In this document: piece after piece, positions 21,335 through 32,191 of the stretch
Position numbering within the stretch: the stretch's first letter is position 1
Layout of the letters: each line of letters begins with the position of its first letter
Position numbers and translations under genes: made by a program
Assembly (NCBI GenBank): GCA_003550325.1
Contig: QKWP01000113.1
Location: 1 to 64,000 of the forward strand
Source of the DNA: Gigaspora rosea
Taxonomy: Eukaryota > Glomeromycota > Glomeromycetes > Diversisporales > Gigasporaceae
Length of the DNA stretch: 64,000 bases
Direction of reading: 5' to 3'
Notes under the pieces: generated by a model
The model's database searches: none
What the model saw: only the letters and a program-made list of their open reading frames with translations
What the model was told of the DNA's origin: nothing

Positions 21335-21714
21335 TACTATACACGATATATTACTATATACTCAGTTGTGACCTCACCAACTTTAACGTATTATACTCTA
21401 CTACTTTACTAACTGCTATTGTTCAAATTTCTTCGCTTTTGTCGATCACTGCGCATTTCAGGTCCCGCTTGGATCATGTTTTTCACTGCGGTCGGGTTAC
21501 ATTACCCTTCATAACGTGCCTTATTTTTTTGTGACCAATGATAAATTTATTGCTTTCATTTTTCAATAGCTTTCAAAACGTTAAGACATACAGTAATTTC
21601 AATATAGGTGATCCTTTAATTATTAATGGTTTTAATGTCTTGTCCGTTACTTTAACAGATTAAATTAGGTTCTGTAATTTATTCGGTTTTGATTTTTTTT
21701 TTAACCATATAAAA

Positions 21715-21785
21715 AGGATTGTATAAAGGTTGTCTAAAATTTGTGTTATGCTTGTGAAAAATGTCTAAAAAAGCGCCATTCTGTC
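21715..21785 (+). repeat. Dispersed repeat, inverse copy at 24420-24485
   Basis: AAGGTTGTCTAAAATTTGTG...AAAAATGTCTAAAAAAGCGC matches the reverse complement of 24420-24485. The pair could be ends of a 2.7-kb composite or two independent copies. Confidence 0.6.
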
Positions 21786-21878
21786 AATTTTACTGATATC
21801 GATCTACTTCCGATATCTTACTAATATGCTGCTGCTGATATTCATCATATATTTGGTGGATCTATGGCAGACTATCAG

Positions 21879-22205
21879 GCATCTTACTTATTTGCGCGGG
21901 TAACACAAACCAAAAAAGGAATTCCGATTTTGTAAATAAACTAAGTGTGTGAGATAAAAATTTAGGGTTAGGGTCTTAACGTTAGAGACTATAGGGTTAG
22001 AATGATGCTTAATATAAGTAAAATTTCATTCCCGTCATTTTTAATTAGTGCTCCAAGATCGATTTAAACATTAGTTTTTGCGTATTTTCTTCTTTTATGC
22101 GTGTTCGAATTCTTCGTCGGGCTGATCCGGAATAGAAAATTTGCACTCTCCGATTGGCTATTTCCTCTCCGGGACCTTGTATTACCCGCGCAAATAAGTG
22201 AATGC
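21879..22205. mobile_element. 327-bp MULE-type MITE, twin 1
   Basis: Its TIRs include ACTTATTTGCGCGGGTAA at both ends. GACTATCAG flanks it (21870-21878, 22206-22214), a 9-bp duplication as in Mutator elements. The interior has TTAGGGTTAGGG-like words, a TTCCCGTCATTTTTAATTAG block and TCGTCGGGCTGATCCGGAAT. Confidence 0.9.
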
Positions 22206-22241
22206 GACTATCAGGTACTTATCAGGAAACTTGTCTCCGGC

Positions 22242-22577
22242 TATTTTACTTATTTGCGCGGGTAACACAAACCGAAAAAGGAAATCCGATTTTGTAAATA
22301 AACTAAGTGCGTGAGATAAAAATTTATGGTTAGGGCCTTAACGTTAGAGGCTATAGGGTTAAAGTGATGCTTAATATAAGTAAAATTTCATTCCCGTCAT
22401 TTTTAATTAGTGCTCCAAGATCGATTTTAAACATTAATTTTTGCGTAATTTCGCTTTTTTCTTCTTTTACGCGTGTTCGAATTCTTCGTCGGCTGATCCG
22501 GAATAGTCAAAATTTGCACTCTCCGATTGGCAATTTCCTCTCCAGGAGCTTGTATTACCGCGCAAATAAGTGGATGC
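22242..22577. mobile_element. 336-bp MULE-type MITE, twin 2
   Basis: About 90% identical to twin 1, lying only 36 bp downstream in the same orientation, and flanked by its own 9-bp duplication GTCTCCGGC (22233-22241, 22578-22586). The distinct target sites show two separate insertions, not tandem duplication. Confidence 0.9.
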
Positions 22578-22586
22578 GTCTCCGGC

Positions 22587-24550
22587 ACCTCCTATAAGTG
22601 TGAAATACCCCTATTTTAAGGTTAGCGTTGGTGAATTATTATAGACGTTTTTTTAAAGAGGTATTTTACACTCAATACTATATACAGTACATCTAAAAAT
22701 CTTATGAAATTTTTTGTTTATTTAAATTATACTGTCTCATATCAATATAGTTATGCTGTATTTAGTTTTATACCCGATATTTATTTATCTGAATTCAAAC
22801 TATAACTTATATAACTATTCTGTATTGGAGTTGTCGTCCGTTCCTGATCTAGCGCGGCAATGTCGCGCAGCTACTTATCGATTATTCCACATCTTTTAGG
22901 TTTAAAGATCAACATAATTTAGCACAGATTTCAAAAATCCTATCGTAAAATATTATGCAAGAAACAAGCTTTTTATTTTAGCAAAGAAATTTTCTTGCAA
23001 GTCGATTTGCTGCCTGTTGATTTAAATGATGCTTAAAAGTCGATGGTAAAATTTTGTGAAAGCTTAGTTTTAGATACGCGTACAAGATTTTTGTAGAAGT
23101 ACTCTTTGTATTTCAATAGGTTTACATGCACATTTAAAATAATACAAGCCACATTTTCTAAATTAGTAACTAGAAAAATTTTAAAACTATAATTAAAGTA
23201 TGGTATAATACGTAAGTTAATAGCGTTTATATTATTAAATAAAAAATTAAATAAATAATAAAATTGTTATTTCCCAATTGATGAACTATCTATAATTGAG
23301 AGGAGTAAATCATACTTCGGGCATTCAAATTTATAATTTATTTTTACCAGATTTTGGCCTTTAAAAATCCGATAGCACAATAGTAACATCTATCACATAT
23401 TAATGATCAGATTTTCACTTGATAAATGAGTGCCGCCAAGAGAAACCATTTTTATTTTTTACTTCCAATTAGCTGCCAACCTTATACTATTATACTTTAC
23501 ATATTATATCGTTCATTCATCATGCAAAATCCAAATATGGTATGATCATGCGATTTTTATTAAGCAATAATATTAACTACTATATTATAACAAAATTAAG
23601 GTCTGGGCAAGTTATTTAGCGCGTGGATTACTCGATCATTAACAAAATTTCTCAATTCCGATCCATTCCGTTCCGGAATTTTGTCGACCTTCTGAATTTT
23701 GGTTGCGCCACCAATCTACTCAGATGTATTACGTATCGAGTTACCTTAAGCATGGACATTTGGACGTCCTAATTACTAGTACTTTTTAAAATTATTATTA
23801 AATTGGATTTATACAGTATGTTGTGCCTAGATATCAGTTGCCTAATGACGTATGAGGTGACCAATAGTAAAACCGGTTCAATAGGCATAAAATCACTTTA
23901 TTCCATTATTACGCTCAAACTGCTTAAACAGGTCAGTTAAGCTATTTTATATAATACATTCTAACCTAACTATACTGTACAGTATATGCTTTTGTAATTC
24001 ATACTAAAAAAAAAAACACATGTTTTAAGAGATTGAAAAAGAAAAGGCTTGCGCTTAAACCAGGGCGAAACCATATTCCAAATCCGAAACGTTTCGCCCA
24101 GAGGAATTGTAGTTTCGCCCTATAAGTCCGAAACCCTCAGAAACTAGTTTCGCCCAATTTGATCTGCAATGATCTGAAAAATTAGGTTTCGCCCGAAACA
24201 CTGGCCTAAACTCAGCATAAGTACACTTTGCTAAGCAATTTACTTCGCCGCAATTTAACATCCTTAAAATTAATATGAAGAGGGTAAGGGCGTCGTGATT
24301 GCTTTATTGGTAGTTTCTTTATTAAGAATCATATTTAAAACTAATATTTAAACGGAAAAAATTTTTCGTTTAAACAAGATCTTAATTAATCAAGCAAAAG
24401 CACACGTACCTTATAGACTGAATGGCGCTTTTTTAGACATTTTTCACACAAATTTTAGACAATCCTTTTTTATAGTATTGATATACATTTACACATGTGA
24501 CTGGCATACGTACGTATGTTATGTTCGGTTTTAATCCGGATTTTTCACTC
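22587..24550. other. Gene-poor region with small inverted repeats
   Basis: A short hairpin repeat (AGTGTGAAATACCCCT / GAGGTATTTTACACT) sits at 22596-22670. A cluster of GTTTCGCCC/GGGCGAAAC words at 24055-24215 makes an inverted, probably MITE-derived block. The minus-strand frame there (24055-24261) reflects this repetition and is not supported as a gene. Otherwise there is only AT-rich sequence. Confidence 0.4.
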
Positions 24551-24595
24551 GAAAATTTAATTTCAATTTTCTTATAAATATAGTATATGGATATC

Positions 24596-24603
24596 TATAA
24601 AAT
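24596..24603 (+). promoter_or_regulatory. TATA-like box upstream of the micro-exon gene
   Basis: TATAAAAT lies 158 bp before the ATG; another, TATAAATA, is at 24573. Either could serve as core promoter. Weak evidence in such AT-rich DNA. Confidence 0.3.
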
Positions 24604-24753
24604 AGTTGGGCAAACTCCGCAAATCCCGCAACTCCATTAAACATCTATTAAGATTGTTAACCATTAGCAAAGCTTATTTTTATATTGCCCACCTATTCTA
24701 TAGAACATCCCAGTATATTCTTGATTATACATTGAAAAAGTTAAAAAATAAAA

Positions 24754-26372
24754 ATGAAATTCAATATTTGCCTTCTATTATTGGTTATTTTTGCCGCCAT
24801 CACTTTAGCAGCGCCACTTGAATCTGCCTCTAATTTAGCAAGAAAACTTGAATCTGACACTATCAATCCTAGTAAATATCTTACAATCAATCAATATTTA
24901 TTATTGTTTTGGAAAAAAAATACATTAACTGCAAATTTTCGGTTTGTTTTATTTTAATAAATAGGAGGATGTAAACTATCATTACTATTATTATTAATTT
25001 ATTGTTATTTGAAAAAAATATTAACTATTAATTTTCATTTACTTATTTATTATTTTATATAATTTATAGGCTGTAAGTATTATTCGTTATCATTATTATT
25101 ACAGTATTATTTTTGAATATTGTTGATAGTTAATTTTCGTTCTTTATTTATTCATTTTAAGCAATAATTAGGTTGGTGTAAGTATCATTATAATCAATAT
25201 TTACCATTATTATTTTCAGAAAAAAAAATATTGTTAACTTTTATTTTTCTTATTTATTTTAATAATAATAATAATAATAATATAGGTGGTAAGTATCATT
25301 CTCATTTTTATAACTATTACCTTTTTATTAAAAAAAAAGTTAATATTAATATTTTTTTTTATTCATTCATAATAATAAGTTGGTGGTAGTGAGTATTATT
25401 TGTTATTATTAAGATTAAATATTTTATCAGTTTAAAAAATTAAATATTACAATTTATTTATTTATTTTATTTTTGTATAAATAATATAAGGATCCTGTAA
25501 ATATTATTCATTATTATTATAATTAATATTTTATTTTATTTTATATTTTTTTTTTTTTGTGAAAATATTAACTCCAATTTCAATTTTTCAACTATCAATA
25601 AATAGGCTGTAAGTCTTGTTTATAATTATTATTAATATAACTATCATTAATAAAAAACATCATTATTATTAATTTTTTATTTTTTATTTTATTCAAATAA
25701 ATAGTAGCAAGTTAGTATTATATTACAATTAATTTTTATTTTTGAAAAAGACCTGCGGGTCGATAGCATAGCGGTTATGCTCCCAGGTCCCCAATCGAAG
25801 GTTGCCGGTTCAATACCGCTTGGCGGCAAATTGAATTTGATAGTCAGAACCTGATTAGGAATAACTGAAGTCATACAAGATGTAAGGGCGGTCCAATGAG
25901 GCACGAACTTGATGGCAGCGTTTCTGTGTAATGTATACGTACCCACAGGAATCAGGACTGAGGTGGCTCGGCCGGTCCTGCAGGAAGTTAAATAATGCGG
26001 TGCAGGACCCACATTTGGGCGGCAAAAGGCAAGCCAGATGAAGCCTTCATCACAGTAACATTTCCGAGTGGCCAAAGCTCTGACGATGGAGATCTTCTGG
26101 GCGGCATAAGGCAAGCCGGTTGGTTTATCGGAGTTGGGTTAAAGTGGAGGGTGCTCACAAGGAGGGTTACAGAGAAGAGCGCTGGGTCTTAAGATTAAAA
26201 AAAAAAAATTTTTATTTTTGAAAATACTAATCTATTGTTTATTATTAATTGTTTTTTTTGCTTTAAATAAAAATTAGCATTTAAGTATATTTATCACTAT
26301 TACAGTTAATTTTTTTTTAAAAAAAATTAATTATTAATTATTTGTTTTAAATAAATAGGTTGCGATATATAA
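24754..26372 (+). CDS. Candidate small secreted Cys-rich peptide encoded by micro-exons
   Basis: The start exon 24754-24871 encodes a signal peptide (MKFNICLLLLVIFAAITLA, cleavage before APLE) and a short propeptide-like stretch with an RK pair. Downstream come repeated acceptor-donor pairs enclosing tiny exons: 24965-24970, 25070-25072, 25172-25177, 25286-25288, 25380-25388, 25491-25496, 25606-25608, 25705-25710, then a final exon from 26359. The micro-exon lengths are 6, 3, 6, 3, 9, 6, 3 and 6 nt, all multiples of three. Introns are 91-109 bp (the last is longer because of a SINE), mostly GTAAGT/GTAAAT...TAG, and all interrupt codons after base 1. Spliced, the frame stays open and ends TAA at 26370-26372, giving 57 aa whose tail has five Cys (spacing CC-x-C-x5-C-x3-C). 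Four of these codons are created across exon junctions. A further unit at 26278 (CAT) has a mutated donor; if used it would add a sixth Cys. No family is recognised; an effector-like or signalling peptide is inference. Transcript evidence is absent. Confidence 0.55.
25749..26206 (+). mobile_element. tRNA-derived SINE inside an intron of the micro-exon gene
   Basis: The 5' part is tRNA-like: an A-box-type word AGCATAGCGGTTATG (about 25763) and a B box GGTTCAATACC (25808-25818). The body is GC-rich for this region and the 3' end is an A tract. AATTTTTATTTTTGAAAA flanks it (25731-25748 and 26207-26224), an 18-bp duplication typical of LINE-driven retroposition. The frames at 25689-26114 and 25995-26192 are incidental. 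Confidence 0.85.
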
Positions 26373-27039
26373 AAAGATATTCTAAATTTTTTTGTATAAT
26401 TTTAAGATCAATTTTTTAAATGCTATTGAACTCTATATGTATAGAATATTCTAACATCAGCAAATATATCTAAGTACTTATTAAGCAATTGTTAATTACT
26501 TTAAAAGTACTTAATATAAATACTTATTAAACAAATTTTAACATACCTTATATCAAATAAGCATTAATGTTTAATAACCAATTATTTAACACTAATATTA
26601 TTTTATTACTATAATATAATATTAAAAAAATATTTATTTAAAGCACTTATAATATATTTACTTCAAACACTTATAATATATTTATTTCAAATACTTATAA
26701 TATATTTATTTCAAATACTTATAATATAATTATTAATTATATTAATTTTGCATATTACAAAAGTATATAATTATGATATATATAAAGTCTTAGAATATAA
26801 TATATTTAACTAATAAATTTTATCATTCATTATAAGTTTTGTTATTTGTTATAAGTTTCATCATTCATCATGAATTTCATTATTCGTCATAAGTTTTATT
26901 ATTTATTATAAGTTTTGTTATTTATTATTTGTCAATTTGAAGTTGTCTAATAAAATGGTTTGTTATTCATCTAGATAAAATTATTTTGTCATTTATTAGG
27001 TATCATTATCTAATAGCAATAATTAATAAGCAGTCTAGA
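26373..27039. repeat. AT-rich tandem and dispersed short repeats
   Basis: About three copies of a 27-29-bp unit (CACTTATAATATATTTACTT and variants) occupy 26640-26722. A degenerate TTCATTATAAGTTTTGTTAT repeat fills 26820-26935. No gene. Confidence 0.7.
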
Positions 27040-27650
27040 TATTTTAATATAAATATAAGTTTTTATACTGATATATTTTCAATGTTTTTATTATACTAAT
27101 GTTTCTTTATTGTAGATATTAGTATTCAATTTTGATTATATATTAAAAATAAATTAATTAATACTTGAACAATTTTTATTAATTCAATTTATTTATTAAA
27201 TGCTAATAAAAATTTGCAAATAAAAGTATAATAAGAATCATTAATTTTGCTATCTCTATTACTTTGTATTTTACTAATTTCTATATATAAATTAAGGGCA
27301 GATATTATAGTTCACTTAAGAGGAGCACTTATAATATTTTAAAGAATTGTGTATTTATATAAATAAATATACAATTCTAAAAAATTTTTATATATGCTTC
27401 TCATAAGTGTACTATAATATCTGCCTTTTTAATATATAGAAATTAGTAAAATATATAAGTAATAGAAACAGCAAATTAATGTTTCTTATTATACTTTTAT
27501 TTGCAAGATTTTGTTAGCATATAATAAAATAAATAAAATCAATAAAAATTGTTCAATTATTGATTTTTTCATTTTTGATATATTATCAAAATTGAATGTT
27601 AATATATAAACAAGAATATGTGTGAAAGCCTATACTTATATTAAAGATAA
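27040..27650. mobile_element. About 600-bp foldback element
   Basis: The arms 27050-27350 and 27385-27650 are inverted copies (for example GGGCAGATATTATAGTTCAC with GTGTACTATAATATCTGCCT). They meet near ATTTATATAAATAAATATAC at 27352-27372. No coding potential. Confidence 0.75.
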
Positions 27651-28364
27651 CCAGTTTGCTTATCAATTATTCAAGAAACAAATATAATTATAAAAAAATA
27701 GTTATAAAAATTGTATAGCTACCAGATCTGTATAGTATGGTATAGTGTAGATGTTATCAAAGCATACTATATTGTACTTTTAATATATATATTTAATTTT
27801 TTAAAGAACATTACAGATAGAACAATAGAGACCTAATGTCTGTATATTAACAAATTCTAGATGCTGATTGGATAGATTAGGTATAATATAATATAAAAAC
27901 AATCAAAATAATAGAAAGCTAATACTTATTGGCTAGATTGGTATAATATGAAGAACAACTTAATTTTATATTTGTTCTTCAGACTTTAAATAGATTCTAT
28001 TTTTTAGTATAATAGCAGGTTAATATAGTACAGTTTGTTAAAATTGTATCTATACTATACTAATTTGGCATATTGTATTATACTAATCTTCTATAATCAC
28101 AAAAATTACAGATTAGTATACTATACCAGGAACGTTAGTGTATGGTTTTACTGGCATCTGAAATGGAAACAAAATCTTAAAGCTGATTGGTATACATTTT
28201 TCTCATGGTCATTCCCTGTTTTATGTAACATAAATTTCTAATTTTAGAGGGAGGTTAAAGCAAGGTGAAATTTAGTTAGGAGGTTTATATATTTATATCA
28301 AGAATGCAGCATGTAGATCATGTATTAACTTATAATAAATTGGTCATAAAATTCGTTCTTCCTT
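27651..28364. other. Fragments of ATAGTATAG-type palindromic repeats, no gene
   Basis: Blocks at 27715-27780 and 28020-28130 share AGTATAGTATAC-like words with the element at 37621. The block 27850-27975 resembles 42640-42745 (CTGATTGGCTAGATCAGG). The open frame at 28035-28241 crosses repeat fragments and is unsupported. Confidence 0.45.
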
Positions 28365-28421
28365 AGTAAATGATTGGCTTACATGTGCCGCGCAGCGGCA
28401 CATATAAGCCAATCATTTACT
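28365..28421. repeat. 57-bp near-perfect hairpin
   Basis: AGTAAATGATTGGCTTACAT... pairs with ...TAAGCCAATCATTTACT around a GC-rich turn GTGCCGCGCAGCGGCAC. Probably a minimal MITE. Confidence 0.85.
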
Positions 28422-28530
28422 TTGATGAAGTGATAATCTGATGTCATTTATAATACTTCATAATTACAATCATTGATTTGCCATTTAAAGAAAATCAGGT
28501 TTAAATTTTAGCTAACTTTTATTAAACGAC

Positions 28531-28657
28531 AGGGTAAAACCTGAATTGTGAAATAGTGAAACCTGCTATGATCATCATGTGAGGATGAAATCCGCTTTTA
28601 TTTCACACCCGATCTACAAAGCGGATTTCACTATTTTGCAACTCAGGTTTCACCCTG
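28531..28657. mobile_element. 127-bp MITE with CAGGGT ends
   Basis: CAGGGTAAAACCTGAATTGT and the inverse of ACTCAGGTTTCACCCTG form TIRs of about 32 bp. The CAGGG start resembles hAT termini, but no clear 8-bp duplication is visible. Confidence 0.75.
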
Positions 28658-29046
28658 TTCTTTTATTAAAAAATGATTCATAATACCAGTACGATCACAT
28701 GAAATGTGAGAGGGATGGTTCCATTCGACTTTTTTGATGCATTACGTGGATTTTTGAAAAATCCTTTTGGGTTGGAATAATGATTTTCATTTACAATTAC
28801 AATATACCAGTACGATTACATGAGATGCATGAGGGATCGTTTTTTGGGTGTGGCCTATGCTGATTTTTGCAGAATCCTTTTTTAGTAGAAGGAATGGTTT
28901 TTATTTATTCATTTTTGGAAGGAGTCAACATTTTTACATATACTGAACGTCATAAGTCGATTATGCAGTATGATGCAAATATGACGTTATTGATTATAAA
29001 ATTTCTACCTAAATTTATAGTTTGTCTGTTTAAATGTTTTAATTGG
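28658..29046. other. Spacer with a direct repeat
   Basis: ATACCAGTACGATCACATGA (28683) and ATACCAGTACGATTACATGA (28803) start an imperfect direct repeat of about 100 bp. No gene. Confidence 0.5.
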
Positions 29047-29049
29047 TTA

Positions 29050-29475
29050 GGCCACGCAAAGTTGATTTTTCGTTTTGCATTACCTGCTGTCCCATTTTTT
29101 CAATTTTTTCAAATTTTTTTTTTTTTTAGATCCCAATTGTGCCAATTGATCGATTTTTGACATCTATTTTTCCTCACAACATTAATAATTGAATGAATTC
29201 TAAGTGTGGCAAAAAATTTATTATTTCCATCCGGTGTCACCTAATAGAGCCCTTAATTTCCCGTAATCGTCTGATAGGACTAACAGGAAAAATATGACTG
29301 CCGGCCCAATTTTTTGATTCCTTGTTGTGCCAAATGAAAAATTAGCCTTGTATAGCCTTAAATGTGAACATTATTTAAATTAAAACCAGAAAAAAAAAAT
29401 AAAAAAAAATCCGCCCGTCTGTCCCGAATTTTGAAATCCATGTAGTGCAAAATGAAAAATCAACTTTGCGTGGCC
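29050..29475. mobile_element. 426-bp Harbinger-like MITE, TTA target
   Basis: GGCCACGCAAAGTTGATTTT and its inverse are about 28-bp TIRs. TTA lies on both sides (29047-29049, 29476-29478), as expected of PIF/Harbinger elements. A decayed end of the same family is at 40600-40640. Confidence 0.75.
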
Positions 29476-29903
29476 TTACCTGCACATTACGTCATTTTAG
29501 ATCATTCAAAATTTATAATAGTAGTTATTACGATATTCTAGAAATCTGTAACATATTTTGATATCGAATTCATGATTAATGGAGAATGAATCTGTTTTCT
29601 CGGTGTTAATAGTCACCTGATTGAGCAAGAATAAATAAAGCATGTTATAATTTAAGTACTCAAACTAATGGTCTGCCTTTAATTAATTTATTTTTATTTG
29701 CGCTAAATAAGCCAGTGTCTTTTTAAAATGCGATAGAATAAAAAGTTCTAGTAAATTTAACAAATATTAACATACATTTTGAACTTAACATGCGTGATCG
29801 TGCTGATCCTGTGCTGTGTTACACACTGCGCAGCTACCCTAATTATGATAATACTTTTATATAACTATGCCATTACATTATTATAATGCGTACTGCATAC
29901 GAC

Positions 29904-30328
29904 CAGTGTTTAAAATTCAAATTCAAAATTATGTTCTCAAATGAACTAAATTTAAGTATTAATGTTCTTAAAAAATTTTTAATGTTCTCGTTATATAGAA
30001 TTTTATTTTTTAAATATGCATATATTTTTATTATATGAACCTATCTTGGACTTTTAAGTAAAGTTGTAGACAAAGGCTTTCTGATTTTAATAGTACTTAG
30101 AACATTTAAATTAGTTGAATTGATCATATAATATACTTATTTAACTTTTTGCAACTATAAATCTTTTCTTCAAATATGTAAAAAAAAAACTAATACTAAT
30201 AATATTTTGAGAACATTTTATCAGTACAAAATGTTCTCAAATAAGAGAACATTATTTTAAATATTAATATTCTTAAAAAAAATTTAGTGTTCTCATGAGA
30301 ACATGAGAACATCAAATTTTAAACACTG
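29904..30328. mobile_element. 425-bp hAT-type MITE with 8-bp TSD
   Basis: The ends are CAGTGTTTAAAATT and its inverse. CATACGAC flanks it at 29896-29903 and 30329-30336. GAGAACAT/ATGTTCTC words repeat near both ends and look like subterminal binding sites. Confidence 0.9.
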
Positions 30329-30336
30329 CATACGAC

Positions 30337-32191
30337 TGTGTGTAATAATAATTATGAGAAAAAATACCCTTTTGAATGAAAGTTCATCCATATAATTTTG
30401 AGACTTTTTTAAAATGAATTAATAAAAAAATTTATTATTATTACCAAACTAGAATTTCATATGATCATACTTATTTTATAATGGCCTCAAGTCAGTATCA
30501 ACTGCAATAATTAAAATAAAAATATGTTAATTTTCAAAAACGATCTGTAGTGTCATACTTAATACGTCCTGGTTTTAGCGCGACTGCATTGCGTAGCTAT
30601 CCTAATTAATATAGTACTGTATACTGAATTTGTATTATAGTTAGTATTAGAGTTAGAATTATAGTTGATCAGTATAGTAAAAATTGGTCTGTACTATACT
30701 AGAATACTACTTATTCTATACTATAAAATTCTAATAATTTATGCCATATTTGGTTAATTCATGGTTTACTTATAAATGCAGGCTTATTTATTTTATAACC
30801 CAATTTTTAGATGGCATATAAGTTTGTATTTATAATTTATTATAAAAAATTTTGTTACAAATTGATACACAATACTAATACTATATATAGTTAAAGTTGA
30901 TTTGGTACTAGTAAGATTAAATTGTAATAATAGTCTTGATCATACTTGCTTATTGATATATTAGCAAAAAATCTATAGACAGTTTTTAGAAACACAAATG
31001 CTTTTATTTTTAATTATTTGCATCTACTTTTTTGATATATCTAAATATACACCAAAATTCTTAAAGTAAATCTATTTGCTACTGGTGGTAACAGTCACTA
31101 AAATATAATTGACCAATTAGATCAAAGGATCATATGTAATATAACAATGCAAAAACTTTGATTTTTTTAAAAAATTACTTTTAACTTAAAATTTTGTTTA
31201 TAAAACTACTTTTTTTATACAAAACCAATTTTTCAAATTTTACTATATACTAAACTTTATCCAAACCTTAACTATAGCTCTAACTCTGACTCTAATGATA
31301 GTAAGTTTTGATGCTTTGTTTTTGTTTTAATTATAACATTACACAATCTAATTGATCAATTATGCTTTGGTAATTGCTACTGCTAGTGACAAAAACATTT
31401 TTCAAAATCTTATTACATTTTTAAGATATAATGATTTAAAAAATTTATATGACCACTGCACTACTACTACTGTAGATTCCCAAAAAATAAGCTACTCCGA
31501 AAATAAGCAACTCTCTGATTTTTTTCAAAATTTTCAAAAAACGCGTTGGCAGTTGCTACATATAAATTTTTTTTTTTACTAAGTAAACTTCAAAAAAGTT
31601 GATTAAGTAAAGTTGTTCAGCGCATAAAAATACACTACAGTAAAAATTTGGTGTCATTTGGACAACTTTTTATTAGTACTTTTTCAATTTTTCTAAAAAT
31701 TCAATAATTCGAAAATAAGCAACCTCCTCATTTTTTCGTGTAATTTTTTGGCCAAAAAAGATTGCTTATTTTCGGGAATATATGGTATACTTAAATCAAC
31801 CAATAGAATTGCAGGTAAAATTCTAAAAAAATTTATAACAAAGCTTAAAAATTTTTTAATTGGATCTAATTTTTTTATTATCCAACTATACTTGGACTTT
31901 AATTTAAGAGTAAGTATCCTATATAATTTAATTTTGATAATCAATTTTTGGGTGTAACCAAATGATCAACCAATTAATCATGAATTTTGATTGACTTAAT
32001 GAAGTAAAAAAAAGTAAAAAAATATAAAAAATAGTTAAATATATATTTAATACTAATAAAAAATATTAGAGAAAAATGTAGTTTTGCATATAATTTTTAC
32101 TATAATATTAATAATAAACCAATATTAATTCTAATTTATTTAAATAAGTATTAAAACTTAATATTAAATTTGCAATATATTATAATCAAAA
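30337..32191. other. AT-rich region, repeat fragments only
   Basis: A palindromic ATAGTATAG-type fragment lies at 30620-30730. The block 31480-31760 (AAAATAAGCAACTCTC, CTAAGTAAACTTC, GTTCAGCGCA) is a weak relative of the foldback at 38360. Frames at 31352-31582 and 31693-31957 are not supported as genes. Confidence 0.4.

Larger units (their letters stand above)
14935..21420 (+). repeat. Segmental duplication, copy A (protease + F-box/LRR)
   Basis: Promoter, protease, intergenic DNA, F-box gene and downstream DNA up to CTCAACTTTAACGTATTATA match copy C (52915-57400) in the same order. Its last part matches copy B (47650-49020). Copy-specific insertions (16786-19058, 19111-19698, 20645-21334) account for the length difference. 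Confidence 0.9.

Noticed and set aside
24055..24261. 68-codon minus-strand frame
   Set aside because: Created by inverted GTTTCGCCC repeats; no other support.
25995..26192. Frames in both directions at 25689-26192
   Set aside because: They lie entirely within a SINE with tRNA-like promoter boxes and an A tail.
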